The notes under the pieces were generated by a model. The model was not told the DNA's origin, searched no databases, and saw only the letters and a list, made by a program, of their open reading frames with translations. DNA of 64,000 nucleotides from Halomonas nitroreducens (lineage in GTDB: Bacteria > Pseudomonadota > Gammaproteobacteria > Pseudomonadales > Halomonadaceae), in contig NZ_RXNS01000010.1 in NCBI RefSeq assembly GCF_003966155.1, forward strand, positions 1 to 64,000, given 5' to 3'. A program made the translations under genes and the position numbers. The number at the start of each line of letters is the position of its first letter. Positions within the stretch are counted from its first letter, which is position 1. This document shows positions 1-9,643 of the stretch, piece by piece.

Positions 1-493
1 ACATCGCCCGATCGAAGCAGCGCCCGGTGTACTCGGCCATCCGCGCCGGGTGGGTCACGTGGCCCTGGTACTTGGTGAACTCCTGGAACATCGGCAGCTG
101 GTGGCACTCCTGGAAGCCGCCTAGGCCGATGCCGGTGGTGCCCGCCTCGGGAGTGACGATGACCACCGGGCTGTGCGCCCAGTAGGCCGCGGCGATGCCG
201 GTCACGGCGTTGGAGATGCCCGGGCCGTTCTGGCCGATCACCGTGCCGTGGCGCCCCGAAACCCGGGCATAGCCGTCGGCCATGTGCGCCGCGCCCTGCT
301 CGTGGACCACCGGGATCAGGCGGATGCCGGCCGGCGCGAAGATGTCCATGGCGTCCATGAAGGCCGAGCCCATGATGCCGAACATGTCGGTGACGCCGTT
401 GGCGACCAGGGTCTCCACGAAGGCCTCGGAGGGCGTCATGGTCTGCTTGCCCTGCACGACCTGGCGGGTGTCTGTGGTGTTGTCGGTGCTCAT
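1..493 (-). CDS. xsc: Sulfoacetaldehyde acetyltransferase (N-terminal part, runs off window)
   Basis: Thiamine-diphosphate enzyme that converts sulfoacetaldehyde plus phosphate to acetyl phosphate and sulfite, the desulfonation step of taurine, isethionate and related C2 sulfonate degradation in the cytoplasm. The visible 164 codons read as a ThDP-enzyme PYR domain: EAFVETLVANGVTDMFGIMG, then VVHEQGAAHMADGYAR with the cofactor-activating Glu, then GQNGPGISNAV and LGGFQECHQLPMF, wording typical of Xsc rather than acetolactate synthase. The start is ATG at 493, with GGAGG seven bases upstream. The C-terminal two thirds lie outside the window. It is divergent from an IclR regulator, and the shared 194-bp gap holds two matching inverted repeats. 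A different ThDP carboligase is the main alternative. Confidence 0.85.
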   Translation of the reverse strand, partial: MSTDNTTDTRQVVQGKQTMTPSEAFVETLVANGVTDMFGIMGSAFMDAMDIFAPAGIRLIPVVHEQGAAHMADGYARVSGRHGTVIGQNGPGISNAVTGIAAAYWAHSPVVIVTPEAGTTGIGLGGFQECHQLPMFQEFTKYQGHVTHPARMAEYTGRCFDRAM

Positions 494-557
494 GGGAACC
501 TCCACGGGAGCGCTGGGATGGATATTGTTCTCGCGAATCCTGTTTATGGTACGAGAA

Positions 558-574
558 GTTCCAAAAATCGGAAC
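558..574. promoter_or_regulatory. Candidate IclR operator, copy 1
   Basis: A 17-bp inverted repeat, GTTCC-N7-GGAAC, lies in the xsc/iclR intergenic region, about 65 bp upstream of the xsc start. The N7 spacer is AT-rich, as in IclR-family sites. A second element of the same design lies 59 bp away. Binding is inferred. Confidence 0.5.
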
Positions 575-616
575 GCGAGTAAAAAGTAGCGCCACACCCA
601 CGCCTCGTCAACACAA

Positions 617-633
617 ATTCCATAAAATGGGAC
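617..633. promoter_or_regulatory. Candidate IclR operator, copy 2
   Basis: ATTCC-N7-GGGAC matches copy 1 (558-574) in arm sequence, spacing and A-rich core (ATAAAAT versus AAAAATC). It lies 54 bp upstream of the regulator's start. A weaker third half-site, GGAAC, is at 651-655. The placement fits autoregulation together with control of xsc. Confidence 0.5.
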
Positions 634-687
634 AAATTGATTTCTTTTCAGGAACAAATTATCTTGCGAGCAAAGGGAGAGTTGACC

Positions 688-1509
688 ATGACCACGCATC
701 GAACCGACATGAGCCGCCTCGAGGGCGATACGCCGGCACAGCGTCTGCTGGCGCTGCTGGAAGTCATCGCCGGGAAGGACCAGTTCTTCACGCTGCAGGG
801 CATGGTCGACGAGACCGGGCTGCCGAAGCCCACCCTGCACCGCATGCTCCAGCAGCTCGAATCGTCGGGCATGCTGCAGCGCGAGGCCGATGGCCGGCAC
901 TACAGCAAGGGCAGCCGCCTGCGCCGGCTGGCCGAGACACTGCTGCTCAACGACACGATCCAGGGGGCTCGCCATGCCGTGCTGACCCAGCTGGTCGACG
1001 AGGTCGGCGAAAGCTGCAATATCACGGCACTGTCCGGCGGCGAAGTGCTGTATCTCGACCGGGTGGAGACCTCGGCGCCCCTGCGCTTCTATCTCCATCC
1101 CGGCTCCCGGGTCCCGGTGCATTGCTCGGCCAGCGGCAAGCTGTTCCTGGCCCAGATGGCGCCCGCCCAGCGGAGGCGCCTGCTGGACCAGATGCCGCTG
1201 ACGGCATTCACCCATAACACCCTCACCGACCCGGAGGCCCTCGAGGCCGAGATCGAGACCGTGCGTCGCCAGGGATACGCCTTCGATGACGAGGAATTCC
1301 TCCCGGGCCTGCTGTGCATCGCGGTGCTGGCCCCCAACCCGGATGGCGCATCGAACACCGGCCTGGCCATCCAGGCGCCTGTGATGCGAATGAATCGCGA
1401 CAAGGCCCTGGCCTGCCTGCCGGCCCTCCAGAAAGCCGCCGAGGCGATCGCCAACATCCACCGGGAAGCCCTGCCGGACGCTGCCGAGCTCGCCTCGGCG
1501 GATCGCTGA
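688..1509 (+). CDS. IclR-family transcriptional regulator
   Basis: DNA-binding regulator of 273 residues. An N-terminal winged helix-turn-helix (about residues 15-75, including GLPKPTLHRMLQQLESSGML) is followed by the IclR effector-binding domain (about 90-260, with LYLDRVE and the ASGKLFLA segment). The start is set at ATG 688 because GGGAGA lies nine bases upstream; an in-frame ATG at 637 lacks a ribosome-binding site. Lying divergent from xsc and upstream of an aminotransferase gene, it probably controls this sulfonate locus. The effector is unknown; sulfoacetaldehyde or its precursor is a guess. Confidence 0.85.
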   Translation: MTTHRTDMSRLEGDTPAQRLLALLEVIAGKDQFFTLQGMVDETGLPKPTLHRMLQQLESSGMLQREADGRHYSKGSRLRRLAETLLLNDTIQGARHAVLTQLVDEVGESCNITALSGGEVLYLDRVETSAPLRFYLHPGSRVPVHCSASGKLFLAQMAPAQRRRLLDQMPLTAFTHNTLTDPEALEAEIETVRRQGYAFDDEEFLPGLLCIAVLAPNPDGASNTGLAIQAPVMRMNRDKALACLPALQKAAEAIANIHREALPDAAELASADR

Positions 1510-1685
1510 GGGACCACTCCATATGCCTGGCCAGACGCCTACCGAGGGGCGGCACGGGGCCCGGTCATGAGACCGGAAGAGAGGCTCCCGGCGAGGCACG
1601 ATGCCGCTCCCCCTGGCTTGAGGGGGAGATTGCGCATATCCTCTGAGCCATACGTGATGGCCCGCACCGCAACAGGGAGACCGCA

Positions 1686-2828
1686 ATGACCGGACTGCTA
1701 CCCGATGTCGACCCCGATGGACTGCTCGAGTACTCGGTGGTCTACACGGACCGTTCGCTCAATCACATGTCGAAGAGCTTCCAGGAAGTGATGTGCGACA
1801 TCTCCGCCACCCTCAAGCAGGTCTACCGCGCCCATTCCGCGGTGATCGTGCCGGGTAGCGGCACCTTCGGCATGGAGGCGGTCGCCCGCCAGTTCGCCAC
1901 CGACCGGCGTTGCCTGGTGATCCGCAACGGCTGGTTCAGCTACCGCTGGAGCCAGATCCTGCAGAAAGGCGATATCCCCTCCGACCTCAGCGTACGCAAG
2001 GCACGCCGGCTGGACGACGATGACCCGACCTCGCCCTTCGCGCCGCCGCCCATCGAGGAGGTGATCGAGTCGATCCAGGACCAGAAACCCGACCTGGTCT
2101 TCGCGCCCCACGTCGAGACCTCCTCCGGCATGCAGCTGCCGGACGACTACCTGAGGCGCATCGCCGAGGCCATCCACGACGAGGGGGGGCTGCTGGTGCT
2201 CGACTGCATCGCCTCGGGCACCGTCTGGGTCGACATGCAGGACGTCGGCGTCGACGTGCTGATCAGCGCGCCCCAGAAGGGCTGGAGCGGCTCGCCCTGC
2301 TGCGGCATGGTGATGCTCTCGCGGCTGGCCCGGGAGATCATCGACGAGACCGAGAGTTCGAGCTTCGCCTGTGACCTGCGCAAGTGGCTGTCGATCATGG
2401 AGACCTACGAGGCCGGCGGCCACGCCTATCATGCCACCATGCCCACCGACGGCCTGCGCCAGCTGCGCGACGTGATGGCCGAGACAGCGGCCTATGGCTT
2501 CGACAAGGTCCGCGACGAACAGCTCGAGCTGGGTCGCCGTGTCCGCGAGCTGCTCGCCGAGCACGGCTACCGGAGCGTCGCCGCCCCGGGGTATGAGGCG
2601 CCCGGCGTGGTGGTCTGCTACACCCAGGATCCCGATATCGCCGTCAAGTTCGCCGCCGCCGGCATCCAGGTGGCCACCGGCGTGCCGCTGATGTGCGACG
2701 AGGGCGACGACTTCCAGACCTTCCGCATCGGCCTGTTCGGCCTCGACAAGCTGCACCATATCGAGCGCAGCCTGGGCCACCTCGAAGCAGCCCTGAAGGA
2801 AATCGAATCCGGCCACGAACGGGCCTGA
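1686..2828 (+). CDS. Class V PLP-dependent aminotransferase
   Basis: Fold-type I aminotransferase of the alanine-glyoxylate/serine-pyruvate/2-aminoethylphosphonate group, 380 residues. The N-terminal PGSGTFGMEA segment (about 56-65) is the phosphate-binding loop. LVLDCIAS gives the PLP-pairing Asp173, and SAPQKGWSG gives the Schiff-base Lys198. A GGGAG ribosome-binding site precedes ATG 1686. It follows the IclR gene after 176 bp with no other feature seen, and a strong hairpin follows it. Because xsc is close by, it may deaminate a sulfonated amine (taurine or cysteate) to feed sulfoacetaldehyde production, but known taurine transaminases are class III, so the substrate is open. Confidence 0.75.
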   Translation: MTGLLPDVDPDGLLEYSVVYTDRSLNHMSKSFQEVMCDISATLKQVYRAHSAVIVPGSGTFGMEAVARQFATDRRCLVIRNGWFSYRWSQILQKGDIPSDLSVRKARRLDDDDPTSPFAPPPIEEVIESIQDQKPDLVFAPHVETSSGMQLPDDYLRRIAEAIHDEGGLLVLDCIASGTVWVDMQDVGVDVLISAPQKGWSGSPCCGMVMLSRLAREIIDETESSSFACDLRKWLSIMETYEAGGHAYHATMPTDGLRQLRDVMAETAAYGFDKVRDEQLELGRRVRELLAEHGYRSVAAPGYEAPGVVVCYTQDPDIAVKFAAAGIQVATGVPLMCDEGDDFQTFRIGLFGLDKLHHIERSLGHLEAALKEIESGHERA

Positions 2829-2848
2829 GGGCATTCCCCGGAATGATG

Positions 2849-2872
2849 AAGGGCGGCCATTGGCCGCCCTTC
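2849..2872 (+). terminator. Hairpin terminator after the aminotransferase
   Basis: A near-perfect inverted repeat (AAGGGCGGCCA / TGGCCGCCCTT around one base) lies about 20 bp past the aminotransferase stop. It sits between this gene and the convergent Yip1-family gene and could serve both. The T-tract is short. Confidence 0.65.
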
Positions 2873-2912
2873 GTGTATCTGTATCTGGGCGTTGACGGGG
2901 GAAGGGCTCGCC

Positions 2913-3521
2913 TCAGGAACCGAACAGCGAGAGGAGGATGCGTTCCCCGTAGCCCCACAGCAGCACCGTCATGCCGAGCAGCGCCTCCAGCACCAGCACG
3001 CCGATGCCGAGGGTGGTACTGGAGACGATGAAGCCCTCCTCGCGACTGATACCGAGAAAGGCCGGAATCCCCAGGTACAGCAGGTAGGCGGTATAGCAGA
3101 GCCCGACGACGCCCACAAGCAGGCACAGCCAGACCAGCGGGTAGACCGCCACGATGCCGCTGAGGAACATCGGTGTGGCCACATAGCCGGCGAAGACGAT
3201 GCACTCGCTCTGGCTCGGCGGCTGGGTGAAACGCTTGGCCATGGCGCGGATCACCTTGCCCACCACATAGACCGCCGCGAGTATCACCAGGTAGAAGACG
3301 AGCCCTGCGCCCAGGGCATCCAGGTAGCTGAGCCGTATCGTGGTCTCGCCCCCCAGCCCCCAGCCCACCTGGGTCGTGCCGATATAGGAGCAGATGACCG
3401 GGATGGCCGCCAGCAACAGCACGTGATGCTCGTAGAGGTGGGTCAGCGTCTCGCGCTCTTCCTTGATCTGGCGCCACTCGCGCTGCGGATGGGCCAGCAG
3501 TCCCCAGGCATGTGTCAACAT
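2913..3521 (-). CDS. Yip1-family integral membrane protein
   Basis: A 202-residue protein resembling bacterial Yip1-domain proteins: a short cytoplasmic N-terminus (HPQREWRQIKEE) and then five hydrophobic helices from about residue 35 to the end. Its biochemical role is unknown. The start is ATG 3521, preceded by GGAGGTAA; an upstream in-frame start at 3584 would add a non-hydrophobic stretch without a ribosome-binding site. It lies downstream of cyoE on the same strand, 110 bp away, with a GC-rich hairpin (3541-3560) in between, so it may be partly uncoupled from the oxidase operon. Confidence 0.75.
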   Translation of the reverse strand: MLTHAWGLLAHPQREWRQIKEERETLTHLYEHHVLLLAAIPVICSYIGTTQVGWGLGGETTIRLSYLDALGAGLVFYLVILAAVYVVGKVIRAMAKRFTQPPSQSECIVFAGYVATPMFLSGIVAVYPLVWLCLLVGVVGLCYTAYLLYLGIPAFLGISREEGFIVSSTTLGIGVLVLEALLGMTVLLWGYGERILLSLFGS

Positions 3522-3540
3522 CGCGTTACCTCCTGCCGTC

Positions 3541-3560
3541 GACGGGCCGTTCGGCCCGTC
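3541..3560 (-). terminator. GC hairpin between cyoE and the Yip1-family gene
   Basis: GACGGGCC-GTTC-GGCCCGTC is a perfect 8-bp stem with a four-base loop, 71 bp downstream of the cyoE stop in the direction of transcription. No T-run follows, so it may be an attenuator or RNA-stability element rather than a true terminator. Confidence 0.4.
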
Positions 3561-3630
3561 GGTCCATTGCATTGGGCGACACACGCAGTATAGGCAGGAG
3601 GTGGGACGGCATGCCCCGCGCCAGGGACGC

Positions 3631-4521
3631 TCAGTTCAACGCAGCGGCCCAGAGCGGCGCCGCCGGCGGCAGGCTCGCATCCAGCGACATCATCAGGCTC
3701 AGGGCGGTGATGGTCACAATCGAGAAGCCGAACACCCGTCGGGCCCAACGTTCCTCGTCATCGGCACGATAGCCCTGCAGGGCCAGGTATAGCCAGTAGC
3801 CGCCCATGCCCAGGGCCACGGCGAAGTAGCCCGGCCCCGCATAGCCCGCCACGCTCAGCGCCAGGGAGGCCGCCACGAAGGCCAGGATATAGCCGAGGAT
3901 ATAGTGCTTGGCCGTGTGGATGCCCTTGACCACCGGCAACACCGGGATCGAGGCCGCGCGATAGTCCTTCAGCCGGAAGATGGCGATGGCATAGGAATGC
4001 GGCATCTGCCACAGGCAGAAGATCACCAGCAGCGTCAGCGCACCGGTATCGAACACCCCGGTGACCGCGCAGTAGCCGACCACCGGCGGCACCGCCCCGG
4101 ACAGGCTGCCCACCAGGGTGCCGTAGGCGGAGCGACGCTTCATGCACAGGCTGTAGGCCCCCACGTAAATGGCGAAGCCAAACGCCGCCAGGCCCACCGT
4201 GAGGGCGTTGGTGAACAGCGCCAGCAGGGCAAAGCCCGCGACCCCGAGCAGGGTCGCGAAGCGCAGCGTGGCGGCCGGCGTGAGCCGACCCTGGACCAGC
4301 GGGCGGTTCCGCGTGCGCGTCATCAGGGCGTCGATATCCCGGTCGATGACGTTGTTGAAGGCACAACCCGCGGCGATCACCAGCGCCAGCCCGACCAGGG
4401 TCGCCAGCAGCAGCAGCGGGTCCACCTCCCCCCGGGCGGCCAGGAAGAAGCCGCCCAGCACCGAGATGGTGTTGCCACCGATGATCCCCGGCTTGGTCAG
4501 GGTGAGATAGTCCTGGCGCAT
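3631..4521 (-). CDS. cyoE: Protoheme IX farnesyltransferase (heme O synthase)
   Basis: UbiA-superfamily membrane prenyltransferase that adds a farnesyl group to heme b, giving the heme O needed by the bo3 oxidase. The protein has 296 residues from ATG 4521, with about nine membrane helices, the [19 protein letters not shown] opening of the family, and the N56-xxx-D60-xxx-D64 diphosphate/Mg2+ motif. The longer frame from 4578 would overlap cyoD by 43 bp and add an unconserved tail. The 4521 start matches the family N-terminus but has a weak ribosome-binding site, so translational coupling to cyoD is likely. It is the last gene of cyoABCDE. Confidence 0.93.
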   Translation of the reverse strand: MRQDYLTLTKPGIIGGNTISVLGGFFLAARGEVDPLLLLATLVGLALVIAAGCAFNNVIDRDIDALMTRTRNRPLVQGRLTPAATLRFATLLGVAGFALLALFTNALTVGLAAFGFAIYVGAYSLCMKRRSAYGTLVGSLSGAVPPVVGYCAVTGVFDTGALTLLVIFCLWQMPHSYAIAIFRLKDYRAASIPVLPVVKGIHTAKHYILGYILAFVAASLALSVAGYAGPGYFAVALGMGGYWLYLALQGYRADDEERWARRVFGFSIVTITALSLMMSLDASLPPAAPLWAAALN

Positions 4522-4535
4522 GGTCGGCGCCGGAG

Positions 4536-4862
4536 TCAGCCGATCATCATGTTCAGATGCAGATGATGCATGATCCATAGCGAACCTCCGATGACCAGAA
4601 CCAGGATCGTCACGGTGAAGACGAATGACATGAAGTTCCAGCCTTCATCGGCCTTGGTATTCATGTGCATGAACAGCACCAGCTGCACCAGCAGCTGGGC
4701 CACGGCCGCCACCACGATGGTGATCACCGTCGCCAGGGTGTCGAGGGCCCCGGTCATCACCACCCCGAAGGGAATGATGGTCAGGACGATGGACAGGATC
4801 AGGCCGATCACATAGGACCTGACGCTGCCGTGGCTGTGCTCGACGTGCGTTTGTCCACTCAT
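4536..4862 (-). CDS. cyoD: Cytochrome bo3 ubiquinol oxidase subunit IV
   Basis: Small accessory subunit (108 residues) of the quinol oxidase, thought to help CuB insertion and assembly of subunit I. It has a His-containing N-terminus ([20 protein letters not shown]) and three membrane helices, and carries the conserved [13 protein letters not shown] segment. The start codon lies one base after the cyoC stop, so the two are translationally coupled. Confidence 0.92.
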   Translation of the reverse strand: MSGQTHVEHSHGSVRSYVIGLILSIVLTIIPFGVVMTGALDTLATVITIVVAAVAQLLVQLVLFMHMNTKADEGWNFMSFVFTVTILVLVIGGSLWIMHHLHLNMMIG

Positions 4863-4863
4863 G

Positions 4864-5481
4864 TCACAGGACTCCCATCAGGTAGACGAAGGAGAAGACG
4901 CAGATCCAGACGATGTCCAGGAAGTGCCAGAACAGGCTCAGGCACATGATCCGCGGGCGAGTGACGTCGGTCAGGCCCTGCTGCTTGACCTGGAGGATCA
5001 TCACCAGGATCCAGATCAGGCCGAAGGTCACGTGCAGGCCGTGGGTGCCGACCAGGGTGAAGAAGGCCGACAGGAAGCCGCTGCGATCCGGTCCGAAGCC
5101 TTCGTGAATCAGGTGCTGGAACTCGTAGATCTCCATGGCCACGAAGGCCGTGCCCAGGGCGAAGGTGATCCACAGCCAGCGACCAACCTTGGCCGCCTGG
5201 TTGGCGTTCATGGACAGCACGGCCATGCCGTAGGTGAAGCTCGAGAACAGCAGCAGGAAGGTCTCGACCAGGATGAACGGCAGCTCGAAGATCTCGCCCG
5301 GGGTCGGGCCCCCGGCCGTGCCCTGCAGGAGCACGGCGTAGGTCGCGAACAGGGACCCGAAGATCACCAGGTCGCTCATCAGGTAGACCCAGAAACCGAA
5401 GATCTTGGTGCCCGCGGTGTCGTGGTGGTCATGGTCATGCCCGTGGGCATGACCGTGATTGCTCAGAGTATCGGTAGCCAT
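4864..5481 (-). CDS. cyoC: Cytochrome bo3 ubiquinol oxidase subunit III
   Basis: Heme-copper oxidase subunit III with 205 residues and five predicted membrane helices, needed for stability of the catalytic subunit. The N-terminus is strikingly His/Asp rich (residues 9-21, [13 protein letters not shown]), a common CyoC feature. The family segments [30 protein letters not shown]-like and [13 protein letters not shown] are visible. The start lies two bases after the cyoB stop. Confidence 0.93.
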   Translation of the reverse strand: MATDTLSNHGHAHGHDHDHHDTAGTKIFGFWVYLMSDLVIFGSLFATYAVLLQGTAGGPTPGEIFELPFILVETFLLLFSSFTYGMAVLSMNANQAAKVGRWLWITFALGTAFVAMEIYEFQHLIHEGFGPDRSGFLSAFFTLVGTHGLHVTFGLIWILVMILQVKQQGLTDVTRPRIMCLSLFWHFLDIVWICVFSFVYLMGVL

Positions 5482-5483
5482 GA

Positions 5484-7502
5484 TTACGCCTGCACCCCCA
5501 GCCGAGTTGAATACGCGAGATCGCCCTTCTGCTTCAGGCTCTGGCGGTGCTCGCGCTCGATGCGCTCCACCTCTGCCGCCGGCACGTAGTAGTCGACGTC
5601 ATCGTTGAACACGCGGGCGATGAAGGTGGCAAAGACCCCGAGGCCACCCAGAGCCACCAGCCACCAGATGTGCCACACCAGGGCGAAGCCGGCGATGGTG
5701 GCGAACAGCGCCATGACCGGGCCTTCCCAGGTGTTCTTGGGCATGTGGATGTCCTGGTAGGGCGGCTCGGACAGCGGCGGCACGCCACCGTTGGCCTGCT
5801 TGGCCGTCCAGAAGTCATCGACGCCCTTCACCTCGGGCAGGTGCGCGAAGTTGTAGTACGGCGCCGGCGAGGAGGTCGCCCACTCCAGGGTGCGGCCATC
5901 CCAGGGGTCACCGGTGACGTCCAGGTTGAGCTTGCGATCGCGGATACTGACGTAGAACTGGATCACGGTGCAGGCGATGCCGGCGGCGATGATCAGGGCA
6001 CCGACCCAGGCCACGAGCATCAGCGGCTGCCATTCCGGGTTGGCGTAGGACTGCATGCGACGCACGGCACCGAAGAAGCTCAGCACGTACAGCGGCATGA
6101 AGGCCACGTAGAAGCCGATGATCCAGCACCAGAAGGAGCGCTTGCCCCACTTCTCGTTCAGGGTGAAGCCGAAGGCCTTGGGGAACCAGTAGGTGAGGCC
6201 CGCCAGCATGCCGAACACCACGCCACCGATGATGACGTTGTGGAAGTGGGCGATGACGAACAGGCTGTTGTGCAGCACGAAGTTCGCGGCCGGCACCGAC
6301 AGCATCACGCCGGTCATGCCACCGATGGTGAAGGTGATGATGAAGCCGAGGGTCCACAGCACCGGCGAGGTGAATTCCAGGCGGCCGCGGTACATGGTGA
6401 ACAGCCAGTTGAAGATCTTCACCCCGGTGGGGATGGCGATGATCATCGTCATGATGCCGAAGAAGGCATTGACGTTGGCGCCCGCGCCCATGGTGAAGAA
6501 GTGGTGCAGCCAGACGATGAACGACAGGAAGGTGATTGCCACCGTGGCCCAGACCATGGTGTTGTAGCCGAACAGGCGCTTCTTGGCGAAGGTCGCAATG
6601 ACCTCGGAGAACACGCCGAACGCCGGCAGGATCAGGATGTACACCTCAGGATGGCCCCAGGCCCAGATGAGGTTGACGTACATCATCATGTTGCCACCGA
6701 GATCGGTGGTGAAGAAATGCATGCCCAGGTAGCGGTCCAGGGTCAGCAGGGCGATGGTCGCCGTCAGGATCGGGAAGGAGGCGATGATCAGGATGTTCGC
6801 GCACAGCGAGGTCCAGGTGAAGATCGGCATACGGAACAGCGTCATGCCCTTGGTGCGCATCTTCAGGATGGTGACGAAGAAGTTGATCCCCGTCAGGGTC
6901 GTGCCGATCCCCGATATCTGCAACGCCCATATCCAGTAGTCCACCCCGACCCCTGGACTGTAATCGAGTCCCGAGAGTGGCGCATAGGCCAGCCAGCCGG
7001 TCTTGGCGAACTCGCCGACGAACAGCGAGACATTGACCAGCACGACACCGGCGGCAAACAGCCAGAAGCTCAGGTTGTTGAGGAAAGGGAAGGCCACGTC
7101 ACGCGCGCCGATCTGCAGAGGCACCACCAGGTTCATCAGGCCGATGACCATGGGCATGGCCACGAAGAAGATCATGATCACGCCGTGGGCGGTGAAGATC
7201 TGGTCATAGTGCGAGGGGGGCAGGAAGCCCTCGGCCCCGGCCGAGGCCATGGCCAACTGGCTGCGCATCATGATGGCATCGGCGAAGCCACGCAGCAGCA
7301 TCACCAGGGCCACGATGAAGTACATGATGCCGAGCTTCTTGTGGTCGATGGAGGTGATCCACTCCCGCCACAGATAGCCCCACTTCTTGAAGTAGGTGAT
7401 GGCGCCCGTGATCCCGAGCCCGCCCAGCACGATGGCCGCAACGGTCACCATGATGATCGGCTCGTCGAACGGAACCGCCTCTAGAGTGAGTTTTCCGAAC
7501 AT
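5484..7502 (-). CDS. cyoB: Cytochrome bo3 ubiquinol oxidase subunit I
   Basis: Catalytic subunit carrying low-spin heme b, the heme O-CuB oxygen-reduction site and the proton pathways; it oxidises ubiquinol and pumps protons across the inner membrane. It has 672 residues, close to E. coli CyoB (663). Visible landmarks: [15 protein letters not shown] (heme ligand His), [18 protein letters not shown] (CuB His and Tyr), [10 protein letters not shown] (CuB His pair) and [13 protein letters not shown] (heme ligands). The ribosome-binding site GGAGTAAATT overlaps the cyoA stop, giving tight coupling. Confidence 0.96.
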   Translation of the reverse strand: MFGKLTLEAVPFDEPIIMVTVAAIVLGGLGITGAITYFKKWGYLWREWITSIDHKKLGIMYFIVALVMLLRGFADAIMMRSQLAMASAGAEGFLPPSHYDQIFTAHGVIMIFFVAMPMVIGLMNLVVPLQIGARDVAFPFLNNLSFWLFAAGVVLVNVSLFVGEFAKTGWLAYAPLSGLDYSPGVGVDYWIWALQISGIGTTLTGINFFVTILKMRTKGMTLFRMPIFTWTSLCANILIIASFPILTATIALLTLDRYLGMHFFTTDLGGNMMMYVNLIWAWGHPEVYILILPAFGVFSEVIATFAKKRLFGYNTMVWATVAITFLSFIVWLHHFFTMGAGANVNAFFGIMTMIIAIPTGVKIFNWLFTMYRGRLEFTSPVLWTLGFIITFTIGGMTGVMLSVPAANFVLHNSLFVIAHFHNVIIGGVVFGMLAGLTYWFPKAFGFTLNEKWGKRSFWCWIIGFYVAFMPLYVLSFFGAVRRMQSYANPEWQPLMLVAWVGALIIAAGIACTVIQFYVSIRDRKLNLDVTGDPWDGRTLEWATSSPAPYYNFAHLPEVKGVDDFWTAKQANGGVPPLSEPPYQDIHMPKNTWEGPVMALFATIAGFALVWHIWWLVALGGLGVFATFIARVFNDDVDYYVPAAEVERIEREHRQSLKQKGDLAYSTRLGVQA

Positions 7503-7505
7503 AAT

Positions 7506-8486
7506 TTACTCCGCTGCCTCCGCGCTCATGGGCTTGCCGTGAGACTCGGTCGACTCGTGGTGACCGCCACCATGGCCGAAGCCTTCGGCATAGCTGTCGG
7601 CATATTTCGACACACGCTCTTCGTGGTCACCGCCGGCATGGAAGCTCTTGATGATGCTCTCGTAGAGAGACGGGGATACCTCGGAGAAATACTGGATCTC
7701 GGTGTCCTCGGAGGGCGCGGCGAGCTCGTAGTACTCCTCGGGGAAGGTCAAGGACTCGGACGACTCGCGGACCTTGGTCACCCAGGCGTCGAAGTCCTCC
7801 TCGGAGCCCACGTGGGCGTCGAAGGTCATGTCCGAGAAGCCGGCACCACTGTAGTTGGTGGAGCGGCCGGGATAGGTGCCCTGTTCGTCGGCGATCAGGT
7901 GGACGTCGTTATCCATGCCGGCCATGGCGTAGATCTGACTGCCCAGGCGGGGAATGAAGAACGAGTTCATCACCGAGCCCGAGGTGACGCGGAAACGCAC
8001 CGGGGTATCCTCGGGGAAGGCCAGCTCGTTGACCGTGGCGATGCCCTGTTCCGGGTAGATGAACAGCCACTTCCAGTCCAGCGAGACCGCCTCGATCACC
8101 ATCGGCTCCTCGCCATCGTCGGCAGCGATGGGCTTGTGCGGATCCAGGCTGTGGGAGGTGTACCAGGTCAGCACCGCCAGGAAGGCAATGATCACGCAGG
8201 GAATCAGCCAGACCACGGCTTCGATCTTGTTGGAGTGGGCCCAGTCGGGCTGGTAGGTGGCGTCACGATTGCTGCGGCGGTAGCGCCAGGCGAACAGCAG
8301 GGTCATCACGATGACCGGCACGACGACGATCTGCATCAGCCCGAAGGCAGTCAGGATCAGGGTGCGCTGCTCTTCCCCGATCTGTCCCTTGGGATCCAGC
8401 AACGCCGAGCTGCAGCCCGCCAGCAGCAGCGGTAGCACCGCCAGCAGCAGGCCGCCGAGCTTGCGCAGGGAGGGGGTTCGACTCAT
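7506..8486 (-). CDS. cyoA: Cytochrome bo3 ubiquinol oxidase subunit II
   Basis: Lipoprotein subunit II of the quinol oxidase, 326 residues. The signal peptide ends in a lipobox, LLAGC, with Cys25 as the acylation site. Two membrane helices follow (about 45-65 and 90-110), then a periplasmic cupredoxin-like domain containing [20 protein letters not shown]. The CuA ligands are absent, as expected for a quinol rather than cytochrome c oxidase. The Glu/His-rich tail ([16 protein letters not shown]) is an unusual end. It is the first gene of the operon; transcription must start in the 8487-8827 gap. Confidence 0.95.
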   Translation of the reverse strand: MSRTPSLRKLGGLLLAVLPLLLAGCSSALLDPKGQIGEEQRTLILTAFGLMQIVVVPVIVMTLLFAWRYRRSNRDATYQPDWAHSNKIEAVVWLIPCVIIAFLAVLTWYTSHSLDPHKPIAADDGEEPMVIEAVSLDWKWLFIYPEQGIATVNELAFPEDTPVRFRVTSGSVMNSFFIPRLGSQIYAMAGMDNDVHLIADEQGTYPGRSTNYSGAGFSDMTFDAHVGSEEDFDAWVTKVRESSESLTFPEEYYELAAPSEDTEIQYFSEVSPSLYESIIKSFHAGGDHEERVSKYADSYAEGFGHGGGHHESTESHGKPMSAEAAE

Positions 8487-8827
8487 GTTTCGACCTCGTC
8501 AGGGGGCTTGGTGACAGGCGCATAGCCTATTCATTTTAAGCAAGCTATATGCATGCCCAAGACCTCTCCGGCGCAGGTCGACGCTCTCCCTACGGGGCGA
8601 CCTTCGACCGTCGTGGAGAGGGCTCCGGGGCTGACTCACGGCCGCTGGATCGGGACACGTCGAACGGTGTCACGAGCGGACGGCGGCCGTGAGGCCGGGA
8701 TTGTGCAAACAGTGAGGGCGAAACGGAAGGGGCGATTTGACGCAGGGTGTCGCACCGCCCCCTGGAGGGGGCAGCGATCAATTCAGCAGGAATGGTGCCC
8801 GGGGCGGGCGCTCAACTCACGAGCGGC
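8487..8827. other. Intergenic gap upstream of cyoA
   Basis: 341 bp without a credible gene. It should contain the cyo promoter on the minus strand; the most AT-rich stretch is 8525-8555, but no clear -35/-10 pair stands out. Two inverted repeats are visible: GACAC-N8-GTGTC at 8654-8671, a possible regulator site, and GCCCCC-TGGA-GGGGGC at 8757-8772, just downstream of the CBS-BON gene and a weak terminator candidate. Confidence 0.5.
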
Positions 8828-9520
8828 TCAGCTCGCCCCCACGCCCTTGGGCAGGAACCCCAGGTTGTTCTCCACGGCCTTGACCCCCGGAATGTTCTCG
8901 GCGGCCACCTGGACCGCCCAGCGCTGCTCCTTGCTTTCCACCAACCCCCAGAGCTGGACGTTGCCGCCGGAGACGATGACGTTGAGGCGGTCGACCAGCA
9001 CGCCGGTGTGAGCATCGACTTCCTTGAGAATGGCCTCGCGAATCGCCCGGTCATCGGCCAGCGGCGCCTCCCCCGGCGACGCAACCGAGAAGCCTCGCAG
9101 CAGGTTGGCGCGGCTGACGATACCCACCAGGCGGCCATCACGGACCACCGGCACCCGCTTGATGCCCCGCTTCTCGAGCAGTGCCGCGATGCGGTGCAGC
9201 GGTTCATCCTCTAACACGGTGACCGGCGCCGGGGTCATGATCTCGCCGGCCAGGCGCCCGTGCGTGCGCACATACTCGGCGTCCTTGTTCCCCGTGGAGA
9301 ACAGGCGCAGCCACCAGGATCCATGGGCCTTTTCCGCTTCCTCGCTCTCGATTCGTCGAATCAGGTCCCCCTCGCTGACGATCCCGAGCACCCGCTGATC
9401 GTTGTCGACCACCGGGACGGCACTGATGCCATGCTCCAGCAGCAGGCTGGCGATCTCGCGGACCTCGCTGTCGGGGGACACGGTGATCACATGGGGCGTC
9501 ATGACGTCGGCGGCATGCAT
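8828..9520 (-). CDS. CBS-CBS-BON domain protein
   Basis: A 230-residue cytoplasmic protein with two CBS motifs (about residues 5-60 with VVDNDQRVLGIVSEGDLIRR, and 90-145 with VVRDGRLVGIVSRANLLRG) followed by a BON domain (about 155-225). CBS pairs usually bind adenine nucleotides or SAM, and BON domains often contact membranes or lipids. The combination is common in proteobacteria but of unknown function. The start is ATG 9520, with GGAGG seven bases upstream; an in-frame TTG at 9526 is less likely. It stands alone between the cyo and deo loci. Confidence 0.85.
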   Translation of the reverse strand: MHAADVMTPHVITVSPDSEVREIASLLLEHGISAVPVVDNDQRVLGIVSEGDLIRRIESEEAEKAHGSWWLRLFSTGNKDAEYVRTHGRLAGEIMTPAPVTVLEDEPLHRIAALLEKRGIKRVPVVRDGRLVGIVSRANLLRGFSVASPGEAPLADDRAIREAILKEVDAHTGVLVDRLNVIVSGGNVQLWGLVESKEQRWAVQVAAENIPGVKAVENNLGFLPKGVGAS

Positions 9521-9643
9521 GGTCAAGCCTCCAGAGCACGGATGATACGATGAGCGGTAACGGCGGCCGTCCCCGGCCAGGCTTCTATCACCATAGCAGG
9601 CCTTGCGGGCCGGGAACTTGATCCGCGACAGGGTTGCTCGTCA

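Noticed and set aside
5547..7484. A 645-codon open frame opposite cyoB
   Set aside because: Low-complexity His/Gly/Gln/Asp sequence antisense to an unmistakable oxidase subunit; a codon-bias shadow.
8553..9011. A 152-codon plus-strand frame upstream of cyoA
   Set aside because: Overlaps the CBS-BON gene on the other strand, has no ribosome-binding site and no recognisable domain; treated as intergenic.
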